The notes: a model not told the origin generated them from the sequence alone. A stretch of DNA of 64,000 bases from Pseudomonas kribbensis (GCF_003352185.1 NZ_CP029608.1:5870501-5934500), one strand, 5' to 3'. Positions 1 through 10,131 are shown, counted from the first letter of the stretch. Translations and numbers: made by a program.

Positions 1-198
1 CATCAGCGACAGGCCCATGGTCAGCCCGGCTGCCAGCGCCGACCACCACAGCGCGGCGATGCTGCGCTCCAGTTCCTGGTCGCCCTGTTTGCGGATGATT
101 TCATGCAGGACCGCCGCCCGGGGCGGCTGGTTTTTCTCGACTTCGTGTTGTTCCTTGGCCGAGAGGTCGGGGGTCTTGCCGTCTGTTGGCGTGGTCAT
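1..198 (-). CDS. yfdC: YfdC-like formate/nitrite transporter family protein (N-terminal part)
   Basis: Only the first 66 codons lie in the window; the gene runs off the left edge. The start is the ATG whose complement occupies 196-198. The visible part has a charged cytoplasmic N-terminus, the stretch RAAVLHEIIRKQGDQELER, and the beginning of a first membrane helix (WWSALAAGLTMGLSLM). This matches the start of E. coli YfdC, an inner-membrane member of the formate/nitrite transporter (FocA/NirC) family. The substrate of YfdC-type members is not established. The channel core and its conserved histidine lie outside the window, so the family call rests on the N-terminus alone. Confidence 0.75.
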   Translation of the reverse strand, partial: MTTPTDGKTPDLSAKEQHEVEKNQPPRAAVLHEIIRKQGDQELERSIAALWWSALAAGLTMGLSLM

Positions 199-271
199 GG
201 CGGGAAACCGGTGGCGGGGTCATAAAGCTACGACACGCGCCGCTCGGCTTCCGTTCTGTGGGGTGCGCCGA

Positions 272-679
272 TTACTCGGTAACGGGCGTTTCATCCTTGA
301 ACTGGTCTTTGACGTATTTGATTTCGGTCCGCCCGTGCGGCGCCGGCAGGCCGTCTTCGCCGAGGTTCACAAAAACCATCTTCTCGACGGTCAGGATGCT
401 CTTGCGGGTGATCTTGTTGCGCACTTCACAGGTCAGGGTGATCGAGGTGCGGCCGAACTCGGTGGCGGTGATGCCCAGTTCGATGATGTCGCCCTGGCGC
501 GAGGCGCTGACGAAGTTGATCTCGGAAATATACTTGGTCACCACGCGCTGGTTGCCCAGTTGAACGATGGCGTAGATCGCCGCCTCTTCGTCGATCCAGC
601 GCAGCAGGCTGCCGCCGAACAGGGTGCCGTTGGGGTTGAGGTCTTCGGGTTTTACCCACTTGCGGGTGTGGAAATTCAT
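272..679 (-). CDS. Acyl-CoA thioesterase, hotdog fold (YciA-like)
   Basis: A 135-residue single-domain hotdog protein expected to hydrolyse acyl-CoA to free acid and CoA in the cytoplasm. The segment NPNGTLFGGSLLRWIDEEAA carries the Asn/Gly-rich active-site turn and the acidic helix typical of YciA/BFIT-type thioesterases, followed by the hotdog strands around VVTKYISEINFVSASRQGD. A GTG two codons upstream is in frame, but it abuts the AGGAG ribosome-binding site. I therefore start at the ATG (complement 677-679), which sits about five bases after AGGAG. It is transcribed in the same direction as the YfdC-like gene and away from ahcY. Acyl-chain preference cannot be read from sequence. Confidence 0.88.
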   Translation of the reverse strand: MNFHTRKWVKPEDLNPNGTLFGGSLLRWIDEEAAIYAIVQLGNQRVVTKYISEINFVSASRQGDIIELGITATEFGRTSITLTCEVRNKITRKSILTVEKMVFVNLGEDGLPAPHGRTEIKYVKDQFKDETPVTE

Positions 680-798
680 CTTCACTCCTGAGCGTCTTGC
701 CGAATGATGGGGCCATCTTGGCAGACTGAGCGGTCATGCTCCATGAGGCTTCTACTATGGTCGCTATTAATGATCTTCATCTGGCCGACAGAAACCCT

Positions 799-826
799 TT
801 GGAAGATCAGTCTAGACGGCTATAAT
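799..826 (+). promoter_or_regulatory. Sigma-70 promoter for the ahcY leader
   Basis: TTGGAA at 799-804 and a perfect TATAAT at 821-826 are separated by 16 bases, which predicts transcription from about 833. The transcript would begin with a hairpin (839-850 pairing with 858-868, followed by a short T run) and then the SAH riboswitch, ahead of ahcY. This is the best promoter match in the 318-base gap between the thioesterase gene and ahcY. Confidence 0.6.
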
Positions 827-878
827 CGCCCCCGTTTCAAAACGGTAACCTTCACTTGGTACCGTTTTCCCGCCACCT

Positions 879-2407
<1,529 letters not shown>

Positions 2408-2423
2408 GAAAAGAGCAGCTGCG

Positions 2424-2582
2424 AGCCTCAAGCTTCAAGCGGCAAGCAAGGCCACAAGCCGGGCTTGCCGTACGAAGCTTGAGAGCTCTGCCCCTATTTC
2501 AAAACAGTTTCAGGCAGCAGGTTTCACGCACGAGAGATCAGCGCACCTCCGCTTCTCTCGAAGCTTGTAGCTTGCCGCTCGT
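2424..2582 (+). repeat. Degenerate inverted repeats between ahcY and metF
   Basis: The gap holds copies of a short element built on AAGCTTCAAGCGGCAAGC. One copy lies at about 2429-2447. Its inverse, containing GAAGCTTGTAGCTTGCCGC, lies at about 2560-2578, and a partial copy sits at 2461-2482. Related units occur after metF. Such elements are common between Pseudomonas genes. They could fold when ahcY and metF are co-transcribed. No T-run follows, so this is not an obvious terminator. Confidence 0.5.
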
Positions 2583-2598
2583 GACTGGAGGTCCCCCG

Positions 2599-3444
2599 AT
2601 GTCCCAAGACCGTCGCTACAGCTTCGAGTTCTTCCCGACCAAGACCGATGCTGGCCATGAAAAACTGCTCGCCACTGCCCGTCAGCTGGCCACCTACAAC
2701 CCTGATTTCTTTTCCTGCACCTACGGCGCGGGCGGTTCGACCCGTGACCGCACGCTGAACACCGTGTTGCAGCTGGAAAGCGAAGTCAAAGTACCCGCCG
2801 CCCCGCACCTGTCGTGCGTCGGCGACAGCAAGGACGACCTGCGCGGCCTGCTGAACGAGTACAAGGCTGCCGGCATCAAGCGCATCGTTGCCCTGCGTGG
2901 CGACCTGCCGTCCGGCATGGGCATGACCAGCGGCGAGCTGCGTCACGCCAATGAACTGGTCGAATTCATTCGTGAAGAAACCGGCAATCATTTCCACATC
3001 GAAGTGGCCGCTTACCCGGAGATGCATCCGCAAGCGCGCAACTACGAAGACGATCTCGCCAACTTCGTGCGCAAGGCCCGTGCCGGCGCCGACAGCGCGA
3101 TCACCCAGTACTTCTTCAACGCCGACAGCTATTTCTACTTCGTCGACCGTTTGCAGGCGCTGGGCGTGGACATTCCGGTCGTGCCGGGGATCATGCCGAT
3201 CACCAACTACAGCAAACTCGCGCGCTTCTCCGATGCCTGCGGTGCGGAAATCCCGCGCTGGATCCGCAAGCAACTGGAAGCCTACGGCGATGACAGCCAG
3301 AGCATTCAGCGCTTCGGCGAGCAAGTCGTCAGCGAAATGTGCGAACGCCTGCTGCAAGGCGGTGCGCCTGGCCTGCACTTCTATTCCATGAACCAGGCCG
3401 AACCTAGCCTGGCGATCTGGAACAATCTGAAGTTGCCACGATAA
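2599..3444 (+). CDS. metF: 5,10-methylenetetrahydrofolate reductase
   Basis: A 281-residue flavoprotein that reduces methylenetetrahydrofolate to 5-methyltetrahydrofolate, the methyl donor for methionine synthase. The barrel begins with the family signature FEFFPTKT. The FAD/folate-contacting segments RGDLPSGMG, EVAAYPEMHP, TQYFFNADSY and PGIMPITNY are all present. The start is the ATG at 2599, preceded by GGAGG at 2587-2591. An open frame extends upstream to 2479, but it runs through the repeat-bearing gap and lacks a ribosome-binding site. With ahcY upstream it links homocysteine release to methionine regeneration. Confidence 0.97.
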   Translation: MSQDRRYSFEFFPTKTDAGHEKLLATARQLATYNPDFFSCTYGAGGSTRDRTLNTVLQLESEVKVPAAPHLSCVGDSKDDLRGLLNEYKAAGIKRIVALRGDLPSGMGMTSGELRHANELVEFIREETGNHFHIEVAAYPEMHPQARNYEDDLANFVRKARAGADSAITQYFFNADSYFYFVDRLQALGVDIPVVPGIMPITNYSKLARFSDACGAEIPRWIRKQLEAYGDDSQSIQRFGEQVVSEMCERLLQGGAPGLHFYSMNQAEPSLAIWNNLKLPR

Positions 3445-3447
3445 AAC

Positions 3448-3541
3448 AGCGGCAAGCTTCAAGCTGAAAGCCACAAGCAAGATCAAAAGATCGCAGACTG
3501 CGCCAATGCCTATAAGCGTTTCGTAGGTGCGATCTTTTGCT
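3448..3541 (+). repeat. REP-like palindrome after metF
   Basis: The stretch begins with another AAGCTTCAAGC-type unit (3448-3478). It continues with perfect 12-base arms, CAAAAGATCGCA (3484-3495) and TGCGATCTTTTG (3528-3539), separated by 32 bases. The palindrome carries AAAAGATCGCAG, a known P. fluorescens repeat theme. It probably stabilises or terminates the metF transcript. Confidence 0.6.
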
Positions 3542-3612
3542 TTCAAGGCCCGAAACAGAGCTTCTGCAGCCAGTTTCTGGCTCTTTGGCGTTTCTCGTCG
3601 TAATCTCAAGTC

Positions 3613-4425
3613 ATGCCTTTGATCACGCAGTTATTCGCCGTGCTGGTTTTTGCTTGCCTGAGCTTTGCGGCTCGAGGCGAGAAGCTGCGTATCGTCACCG
3701 AACCGTGGGCGCCGTACGTTTACGAAGAGAACGGAAAGAACCTCGGGCTGGACTACGAAACCACTGCCATTGTGTTCAAACGTCTGGGCATCGATGTCGA
3801 GTGGCAGTTCCTGCCATGGAAGCGTTGCCTGTCGATGCTCGAAACCGGGCAGGCCGACGGTGCGCTGGACATCTTTCACAGCGACGAACGCGACGCCACC
3901 CTGCTCTACCCGAGCGAACCGCTGTCGGACGTCGAGTTCGTGATGTTCTACGCCAACGACCGACCGCACCCTTTTCGCAGCCTTGAAGACCTCAAGGGCC
4001 TGACCATCGGCACCTCGCCGGGTTATCTGTACAGCCCCGACTTCAGTGAATCGACCCTGTTCAACCGGGAACCGGCCCCGACCCACGAAGCCAATTTCGG
4101 CAAACTGGTGCGCGGGCGCATCGACCTGCTGATCACCGATCGCCGCGTGGGTCAGCATTTGCTCGATGAACTGAATATCCGCGATCAGATCACCGAAAAC
4201 CCCACCGTCATTAGCCGTCAGAGCCAGTTTCTGGCCGTGCGGCGCAATGCGGGGATGGATTTGCTGGTGCAGCGCTTCGGCGCCGAGCTCAAGCGTTTCA
4301 AGCGTGAGCCGGCCTATGCCGAGCTGAGCGCGCGCTACGGTGCAGCCCCGGTTTCGGAAAAACCCTTGAGCAGCGCCACCGCCAGCGGCAAAACCGTTGA
4401 GCAGCAGGAAAGCGGCGCGCAGTGA
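3613..4425 (+). CDS. Periplasmic solute-binding protein, family 3 (orphan)
   Basis: A 270-residue protein with a Sec signal peptide (MPLITQLFAVLVFACLSFAARG) and a bacterial extracellular solute-binding fold. EKLRIVTEPWAPYVYEENGK opens lobe 1. The DYETTAIVFKRLGIDVEW and TGQADGALDIFHSDER segments are typical of amino-acid-type (SBP_bac_3) binding proteins. No permease or ATPase gene is adjacent: metF lies upstream and rhlE downstream. It may feed a transporter encoded elsewhere or be a stand-alone periplasmic sensor or scavenger. The charged C-terminal extension from about residue 245 is likely disordered. The ligand is unknown. Confidence 0.85.
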   Translation: MPLITQLFAVLVFACLSFAARGEKLRIVTEPWAPYVYEENGKNLGLDYETTAIVFKRLGIDVEWQFLPWKRCLSMLETGQADGALDIFHSDERDATLLYPSEPLSDVEFVMFYANDRPHPFRSLEDLKGLTIGTSPGYLYSPDFSESTLFNREPAPTHEANFGKLVRGRIDLLITDRRVGQHLLDELNIRDQITENPTVISRQSQFLAVRRNAGMDLLVQRFGAELKRFKREPAYAELSARYGAAPVSEKPLSSATASGKTVEQQESGAQ

Positions 4426-4431
4426 TTGCTC

Positions 4432-4440
4432 TGTTATACT
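4432..4440 (+). promoter_or_regulatory. Extended -10 promoter for rhlE
   Basis: TG-T-TATACT lies directly after the TGA of the upstream gene and fits an extended -10 element. Transcription from about 4447 would give rhlE an untranslated leader of about 200 bases. An open frame covers this leader, but the helicase itself begins at 4648. Long leaders are common for cold-induced DEAD-box helicase genes; that this one is cold-responsive is inference. Confidence 0.5.
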
Positions 4441-4647
4441 CCGGCGTTCCCGCCAGGCTCACGCCCGGACGCCCGGAACCGTTACAGGCCTCCCGACCCG
4501 CTACAGCGCAGCTTTTCAGCCCGCGCGAGCGCTCCGGACGTGCCTTCGGAACCGCAGCAGGACCGGACGGGATTGCGTCCTCTTAAACGCCATTCGCGCC
4601 AGGCAAGACTCCCATTGGGCCAAGCCCTAACTAAAACAGGATTACTC

Positions 4648-6522
4648 ATGTCCTTTGCTTCCCTCGGTCTCTCCGAGGCTTTGGTCCGCGCTATCGAAGA
4701 CGCGGGCTATACCGAGCCTACTCCGGTGCAACAGCGGGCCATTCCCGCCGTGTTGCAAGGTCGCGACCTGATGGTTGCGGCACAGACAGGTACCGGTAAA
4801 ACCGGCGGTTTCGCCCTTCCGATCCTGGAGCGGCTGTTCCCCAACGGTCACCCGGACAAATCCCAGCGCCACGGCCCGCGCCAGCCGCGCGTCCTGGTCC
4901 TGACCCCGACCCGCGAACTCGCGGCCCAGGTACACGACAGCTTCAAGATCTACGCCCGTGACCTGAAATTCGTCAGCGCCTGCATTTTCGGCGGCGTCGG
5001 CATGAACCCGCAGGTTCAGGCCATGTCCCGTGGTGTGGACGTACTGGTTGCCTGCCCGGGTCGTCTGCTCGACCTGTGCGGCCAGGGCAGCATCGATCTG
5101 TCCCACGTTGAAATCCTCGTGCTGGACGAAGCCGACCGCATGCTCGACATGGGCTTTGTCCATGACGTGAAGAAAGTCCTCGCCCGCCTGCCGGCCAAGC
5201 GCCAGAACCTGCTGTTCTCGGCGACCTTCTCCAAAGACATCACCGACCTCGCCGGCAAGCTGCTGCACAACCCGGAACGCATCGAAGTGACGCCGCCGAA
5301 CACCACGGTCGAGCGCATCGAACAACGCGTCTTCCGCCTGCCGGCCAGCCACAAGCGTGCGCTGCTGGCCCACCTGATCACCGCCGGCGCGTGGGAACAG
5401 GTGCTGGTGTTCACCCGCACCAAGCACGGCGCCAACCGTCTGGCCGAGTACCTGGACAAACACGGCCTGCCGGCTGTGGCGATCCACGGCAACAAGAGCC
5501 AGAACGCCCGCACCAAGGCCCTGGCCGATTTCAAGGCCAACCAGGTACGCATCCTGGTTGCCACCGACATCGCGGCGCGCGGCCTGGACATCGACCAGTT
5601 GCCACACGTGGTCAACTTCGAACTGCCGAACGTCGATGAAGACTACGTGCACCGCATCGGTCGTACCGGCCGTGCCGGTCGTTCGGGCGAGGCGATCTCG
5701 CTAGTCGCGCCAGACGAAGAAAAACTGCTGAAAAGCATCGAACGCATGACCAAGCAGAAAATTGCCGACGGCGACCTGATGGGCTTCGATGCCAGCACCA
5801 TCGAGGCCGAGAAGCCTGAAGTGCGCGAACGTCCGGACATGCGCAACCCGCGCAACGGTCGTGGCCCGCGCGGCGACGGCCCGAATGGCGGCGGTGGCGG
5901 TGGTCGTAAAGACAAAGGCAAAGACAAGGGCAAGGAAAAACCTGCCGGCGAACGCGGTGAGCGTGGCGAGCGTCCAGCCCGTCAGCAGAAACCACGCGAA
6001 GGCACCCCGGCCCGCGAACAGCGTCAGCCAAGCCAGCCGCCACGTGCTGCGGCTGATCGTGCACCGGACGAGTTCCTCGACGACGATATCGATAACTTCG
6101 GCAACCGCGTTGACTACGTGCCGAAGCAGGCACCTGCAGGTGGTCGCAACCGTCGCCCAGGCGCTCCGGCGCAGGGCGCAGGTTCGGGCGCTCCGCGCGG
6201 CGGCCAGTCGCAAGGTCGTCAGAACGGCCCGCGCAACAGCAACGGTTCGAGCACCGGCACCCCGCCGGGCAAACGCAACGGCCCGCGTAACGGTGCCCCG
6301 CGTGATGGTCAGGGTCGTCGCGACGAAAATTCGCGCAACCGCCGTCCGGCCCGTGACGATCAGCAACGTGCCGAACCGGCCGTGCAGAACCCGCGCAGCA
6401 GCGGCCCGAAGATCATGCACAAGGAATCGAAAGCCGACCGCTTCCCGACGCCTGAGCAGCTCGATCAACTGCCAAGCCGCCCACGCGGTGAGAAACCGGC
6501 CTTGCTGACCCGCAATCGCTGA
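4648..6522 (+). CDS. rhlE: DEAD-box ATP-dependent RNA helicase, RhlE family
   Basis: A 624-residue RNA helicase. The core shows the Q motif ([11 protein letters not shown]), Walker A AQTGTGKT (45-52), PTRELA, the DEAD box in [11 protein letters not shown] (about 157-167), SAT at 191-193 and [11 protein letters not shown] (335-345). Beyond residue 390 lies a tail of about 235 residues rich in Arg, Gly, Asn, Pro and Gln, probably disordered and RNA-binding. It ends in the conserved-looking [20 protein letters not shown]. From its position it corresponds to PA0428 (RhlE2) of P. aeruginosa. I start at the ATG after ACAGG and ACTC, because the upstream in-frame extension has no helicase features. 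Confidence 0.95.
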   Translation: MSFASLGLSEALVRAIEDAGYTEPTPVQQRAIPAVLQGRDLMVAAQTGTGKTGGFALPILERLFPNGHPDKSQRHGPRQPRVLVLTPTRELAAQVHDSFKIYARDLKFVSACIFGGVGMNPQVQAMSRGVDVLVACPGRLLDLCGQGSIDLSHVEILVLDEADRMLDMGFVHDVKKVLARLPAKRQNLLFSATFSKDITDLAGKLLHNPERIEVTPPNTTVERIEQRVFRLPASHKRALLAHLITAGAWEQVLVFTRTKHGANRLAEYLDKHGLPAVAIHGNKSQNARTKALADFKANQVRILVATDIAARGLDIDQLPHVVNFELPNVDEDYVHRIGRTGRAGRSGEAISLVAPDEEKLLKSIERMTKQKIADGDLMGFDASTIEAEKPEVRERPDMRNPRNGRGPRGDGPNGGGGGGRKDKGKDKGKEKPAGERGERGERPARQQKPREGTPAREQRQPSQPPRAAADRAPDEFLDDDIDNFGNRVDYVPKQAPAGGRNRRPGAPAQGAGSGAPRGGQSQGRQNGPRNSNGSSTGTPPGKRNGPRNGAPRDGQGRRDENSRNRRPARDDQQRAEPAVQNPRSSGPKIMHKESKADRFPTPEQLDQLPSRPRGEKPALLTRNR

Positions 6523-6537
6523 GTTTCGACAAGGCAA

Positions 6538-6575
6538 TAAAAAACGCCCCCGGTCGCAAGACCGGGGGCGTTTTT
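6538..6575 (+). terminator. Intrinsic terminator between rhlE and yceI
   Basis: CGCCCCCGGT and ACCGGGGGCG (6545-6570) form a perfect ten-base-pair stem with a six-base loop. It is flanked by an A run on the left and TTTTT on the right, so it can terminate transcription from both sides. It ends rhlE and the convergent b561-yceI unit. Confidence 0.95.
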
Positions 6576-6591
6576 GTATGTCTGGCGAAAA

Positions 6592-7185
6592 TTACTTCGC
6601 TTTGACACCTTCGAACGAGATGTACAGGTCGACTTTGTCGGACTGTGGACCCAGGTCCATCATCTTGCCGAAATCAGAACGCTTGATGCTGGTGGTGCCT
6701 TCGAAGCCGGCACGGTAGCCGCCCCATGGATCCTTGCCTTCACCCAGGAAAGTGGCCTTGACCACGATCGGCTTGGTCACGCCGTGCAGGGTCAGGTCAC
6801 CGGTCACGTCAGCAGTGTCTTTGCCATCGGCGTTCTTGCCGGTGGACTTGACGCTGGTGGAGACGAACTTGGCGTCAGCGAATTTGCCCACGTCCAGGAA
6901 GTCTTTGCTGGCGATGTGCTTGTCACGCTCGGCATGGTTGGTGAACACGCTGGCGGTCTTCACGTCGAACTCGATCTTGCTGTCTTCAGGCTTGGCAGCA
7001 TCGAAGCTGAACTTGCCGCTGATGTCCTTGAAGGTACCGGTGATGTAGCTGTAGCCCAGGTGGCTGATCTTGAAGTCGACGAAGGCGTGCTGGCCTTCCT
7101 TGTCGACGGTGTAGTCAGCGGCCATTACGTTGGCGGACAGCACGGCAGAACCGATTGCCAGAGCGGCCAGAGTCTTTTTCAACAT
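6592..7185 (-). CDS. yceI: YceI family periplasmic protein (PasP-like)
   Basis: A 197-residue exported protein with signal peptide [22 protein letters not shown]. The YceI lipocalin-like barrel follows, starting at [21 protein letters not shown], with the family patches [25 protein letters not shown] and [10 protein letters not shown]. YceI barrels bind long isoprenoid or quinone-like chains. The P. aeruginosa gene at this position (PA0423) was reported as a secreted protease, PASP; no recognisable protease motif is visible here. The start at 7185 follows an AAAGGA site and matches the signal peptide. It lies 31 bases downstream of the cytochrome b561 gene and is probably co-transcribed with it. 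Confidence 0.93.
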   Translation of the reverse strand: MLKKTLAALAIGSAVLSANVMAADYTVDKEGQHAFVDFKISHLGYSYITGTFKDISGKFSFDAAKPEDSKIEFDVKTASVFTNHAERDKHIASKDFLDVGKFADAKFVSTSVKSTGKNADGKDTADVTGDLTLHGVTKPIVVKATFLGEGKDPWGGYRAGFEGTTSIKRSDFGKMMDLGPQSDKVDLYISFEGVKAK

Positions 7186-7216
7186 GCTTTCTTTTCCTTT
7201 GAGTCGAGGTTGAGCT

Positions 7217-7768
7217 TCAGGCTTTGCGACCGAGCATTCGAGTGAGGGTCGCATCACGATCGATAAAGTGGTGCTTCAATGCTGCCAACGCATGGAGGCC
7301 GGAAAAAATTACCAGCGCCCACGCCAGGTACAAGTGAATCACCCCGGCGGTATCTGCCTGATCCGGTAGTCCGGAAACCAGTGCAGGAACTTCAAACAGG
7401 CCAAACACCGGAATCCCGACACCGTCTGCGGTGGAAATCAGGTAACCGGCAATCATCACGGCGAACAGCGCAAGGTACAGAAACCCGTGGCCGAACCTGG
7501 CGCCGATGCGGGTCATGCGGCTGTAGCTTTGCAGCGTTGGCGGCGGTGGACTGATAAAGCGCCACAGCACCCGCAACACCATCACAGCCAGCAGCACCAG
7601 ACCGATGCTCTTGTGCAGATCCGGCGCGTCTTTGCGCCAGGTGCTGTAGTAATCCAGCCCCACCATCCACAGACCGAGCGCAAACAGCCCGAAGACCGCC
7701 AGCGCCACACCCCAGTGCATGAAGATGCTGACCCAACCGTAGCGCGAAGAAGAATTACGTAGCTGCAT
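7217..7768 (-). CDS. Cytochrome b561 (YceJ-type)
   Basis: A 183-residue inner-membrane di-heme cytochrome of the bacterial b561 family, expected to move electrons between the quinone pool and a periplasmic or membrane partner. Four hydrophobic helices are visible. They contain the histidines expected for heme ligation ([31 protein letters not shown] and [13 protein letters not shown]). The start chosen gives [19 protein letters not shown] and follows AGGA. The gene leads the unit with yceI, the same pairing as yceJ-yceI in E. coli, which suggests that the YceI barrel works with this quinone-linked cytochrome. Confidence 0.92.
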   Translation of the reverse strand: MQLRNSSSRYGWVSIFMHWGVALAVFGLFALGLWMVGLDYYSTWRKDAPDLHKSIGLVLLAVMVLRVLWRFISPPPPTLQSYSRMTRIGARFGHGFLYLALFAVMIAGYLISTADGVGIPVFGLFEVPALVSGLPDQADTAGVIHLYLAWALVIFSGLHALAALKHHFIDRDATLTRMLGRKA

Positions 7769-7962
7769 TGCCCAAATCCTGTGAGAACTGCGAACCAAGA
7801 CTAGCGAGTTATCTATCGAATTAAAGCGGAAAATTTCGCTTTGAAATATCGAGAAATACGATCAAGAGTCTTGAACAAGGGGGTTAAGGAAAGATTAAAG
7901 GGGAAAAGTGTGACGGGAGATTAGCTGACAGGTCTTCAATTTACAGTGCCCACGTTGATCCC

Positions 7963-8045
7963 ATCGCGAGCAGGCTCGCTCCCACATTCGACTGTGTTCC
8001 TTCAGCTGGAATGCAATCTCCTGTGGGAGCGAGCCTGCTCGCGAT
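7963..8045. repeat. REP doublet (REPIN), CTCCCAC ends inward
   Basis: Two inverted copies of the REP core GGGAGCGAGCCTGCTCGC flank a 35-base spacer. The left arm is at 7963-7986 and the right at 8022-8045. Both arms end in GCGAT. The same core recurs at 16267, 23719, 35879 and, with two bases changed, 49329. Such doublets are spread by RAYT transposases encoded elsewhere; none is present in this window. Confidence 0.9.
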
Positions 8046-8061
8046 TACGATCTTTCAGGCA

Positions 8062-8098
8062 ATAAAAAAGCGCGGCCTGAAAGCCGCGCTTTTTCATT
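8062..8098 (-). terminator. Terminator of the amine oxidase gene
   Basis: AGCGCGGC and GCCGCGCT (8069-8090) form an eight-base-pair stem with a six-base loop. On the minus strand it is followed by a T run. It lies 13 bases after the stop of the FAD amine oxidase. The T-rich right side would also stop plus-strand readthrough. Confidence 0.9.
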
Positions 8099-8110
8099 CA
8101 CCGCAAAGCC

Positions 8111-9907
8111 TTACTGCGCTTTGGTATCGGTCGCTGCTGCCGGGGCCGCAGCCGGTTTTGCGGCTGGCTTCTTCGCCGGTTCAGCCTTTTTCGCTGCCGG
8201 TTTGGCCGGGGCTTTTTTCGCCTCGGTCTTGGCCGCAGGTTTTTTCGCTGCCGGCTTGGCCGGTGCTTTCTTGGCTGGCTCGGCCTTCACCGGAGCCGCT
8301 GGCTTCGGCGCTTCCACCGGGGCTGGCGCAGGTGCCGGAGTCGGTGCAGGCGCCGGAGCGGCTGGAGCTGGTGCCGGCTCTGGGGCTTTTACTGGCTCCG
8401 GTTTCTTCTCGTCATCCGAACCACCGAACAGGTTGGTGAAGAAATTGCCTTTCTTCGCCGCCGTGGCCGCACCTGCTGCGCCTGCCGCCGCTGCTGCGGT
8501 GGCGGCCGCCGGGCCGACCTTGATCGGTTCGAAGGATTTGCCTGCCGCCAGGTCTTCAACCTGACTGGCTGCACGTTGACCGGTGCGCAGAGCGCCTTCC
8601 AGGGTGCCTGGGTACAGGGTGTCAGTGTGCTCACCGGCGAACGCTACGCGCTGCAGCGGACGCTCCCACAGGCGCCAGTACTTGCTGATCTGGCCCGGGC
8701 CGAAGGCCAGGTACGAACCGCCAGTCGACGGGTCGGTGCTGTAGCGACGGATTTCATAACCGGTGAACGCGCCACGGGCCTGTGGATAAAACGCGTGCAG
8801 ACGAATCAGCACCTGATCGACCATCTGCTTGTCGCCGAAGGCCTGCATGACGCGGGCGTTGTCGCCGGACAGGTTGATCACCACGTTGGCGCCGCCCTTC
8901 AGGGCTGGTTCGATCCACAACATGCCCAGACCGGTGTTGCTGTAGATCTCACCGGACATCCGCGCCTTGCTTTCCCAGACCGGCGTCTTGAACTTCAGCA
9001 TGATCTGGTCGCGCCAACCGTAGTTGGTGCCCTTGATCGCGGCCAGGTGCTGGGCATCCAGGGCCGGGGTCAGCTGGATCTTGTCGAGGGCGCGCAATGG
9101 CACCGCCAGTACGACGTAGTCTGCCTGGTAGCCCACGCTGCCGACCTTGACGGTCACGCCGTCCTTGTCCTGGACGATCGCGGAAACCGGCGAGCTGGTC
9201 TTGATGGTTTTCAGTTGCTTGACGAAGGCCTGGGCCAGCACCGGGCTGCCGCCGACCAGACGCGAAGCGCGCATGTCACGGTCGGACACGCCGCGATAAA
9301 CGCGGCTCTGCTGTGCGTAGTACAGCAGCGACAGACGCGACGGTTCGTCGTAATGGGTGCGGATATCCTGGTTGATCAACTGACGCGCAGTAGCAGGCAG
9401 GTTCTGCTTGTCGAGCCAGCTTGACACGTTGATCTGGTCCAGTGCGTGCAGGGTGTTGGTCGCCGCCGGGTTCTGCGGATCGTCAATCGAGCGCGCCAGA
9501 TCGTCACGGGTTTTTTCGAAGGTTTTCAACGCCTGGGCAGTGGCCGGTTGCTTGGTGGCCAGATCGGCGGCAGAGAAATACTCGCCATCGATCAGATAAC
9601 CCGGGGTACGCACGAATTCAGGGGCCGGCGTGGTGCTCAGTTTGAAAGTCGAGACGTACTTGTTCAGCACAGGCTGAGCCTTGTCGTTGCCGATCCACTC
9701 GCTGGTGGCCATGCCCGAGCGACCGCCCAGGCTCGGTTTGGCTTCCAGCAGCGTGACCTGCCAGCCCTTGTTCTGCAGTTCGTAAGCCGCGGTCAGGCCC
9801 GACAGGCCGCCGCCGATCACGATCGCGGTTTTATCCTTGGCCAGCGCCGTAACGCTGAAAAGCCCCAACACCACAAGCGCACAGGCGCGCAGCCAACCGA
9901 CAGACAT
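8111..9907 (-). CDS. Exported FAD-dependent amine oxidase with a Lys/Ala/Pro-rich histone-like tail
   Basis: A 598-residue flavoprotein of the monoamine/polyamine oxidase family. Residues 1-23 are a Sec-type signal peptide (ending VTALA) with no twin arginine. The dinucleotide fold follows at once (AIVIGGGLSGLTAAYE, 28-43), with GGRSG at 61-65. The C-terminal FAD motif FAGEHTDTLYPGTLEGA spans 423-439. From about 466 to the end the chain is a low-complexity tail: an Ala stretch, a short KKGNFFTNLFGG segment, a Pro/Ala part, then Lys-Ala-Pro repeats like histone H1 or AlgP. The oxidase fold should act on an amine in the periplasm, if it is exported folded. The substrate and the role of the tail are unknown. 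A terminator follows the gene. Confidence 0.88.
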   Translation of the reverse strand: MSVGWLRACALVVLGLFSVTALAKDKTAIVIGGGLSGLTAAYELQNKGWQVTLLEAKPSLGGRSGMATSEWIGNDKAQPVLNKYVSTFKLSTTPAPEFVRTPGYLIDGEYFSAADLATKQPATAQALKTFEKTRDDLARSIDDPQNPAATNTLHALDQINVSSWLDKQNLPATARQLINQDIRTHYDEPSRLSLLYYAQQSRVYRGVSDRDMRASRLVGGSPVLAQAFVKQLKTIKTSSPVSAIVQDKDGVTVKVGSVGYQADYVVLAVPLRALDKIQLTPALDAQHLAAIKGTNYGWRDQIMLKFKTPVWESKARMSGEIYSNTGLGMLWIEPALKGGANVVINLSGDNARVMQAFGDKQMVDQVLIRLHAFYPQARGAFTGYEIRRYSTDPSTGGSYLAFGPGQISKYWRLWERPLQRVAFAGEHTDTLYPGTLEGALRTGQRAASQVEDLAAGKSFEPIKVGPAAATAAAAAGAAGAATAAKKGNFFTNLFGGSDDEKKPEPVKAPEPAPAPAAPAPAPTPAPAPAPVEAPKPAAPVKAEPAKKAPAKPAAKKPAAKTEAKKAPAKPAAKKAEPAKKPAAKPAAAPAAATDTKAQ

Positions 9908-10131
9908 TCAGCGAACTCCGGAAAAACACGTAGGAAAAAAGCAGTTTTGCGGGTCAGTCGACCCAAAGAACCGCGAAGAATACGTCAGCCATCAAAACGC
10001 CGCCAGCGACGTCTATCGGCCCATACAAAGTAGCTCAATCGACGCAATGGGTTGTCCCGGCGCGACGCATTGCATAGGCTTGCGCGATTGTTTGCCCGCG
10101 CCTGACGCGAGCCGCCTCGAGGAGACTGAAC

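Larger units (their letters stand above)
7769..8110. other. 342-base intergenic region with REP doublet and terminator
   Basis: No gene is supported here. The part next to the b561 start (7769-7940) is AT-richer and presumably holds its promoter on the minus strand. The middle holds an inverted REP doublet (7963-8045). The right end holds the terminator of the amine oxidase gene (8062-8098). A frame open from 8011 merely crosses the repeat and the tail of the opposite-strand gene. Confidence 0.7.

Noticed and set aside
4426..4647. Upstream extension of rhlE by 74 codons
   Set aside because: The translated part is Pro/Arg-rich with no helicase motif and includes the leader; the ATG at 4648 matches the family start.
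8011..8439. Frame of 142 codons opposite the amine oxidase tail
   Set aside because: It starts in a REP doublet and reads through the low-complexity tail of the opposite gene; no independent support.
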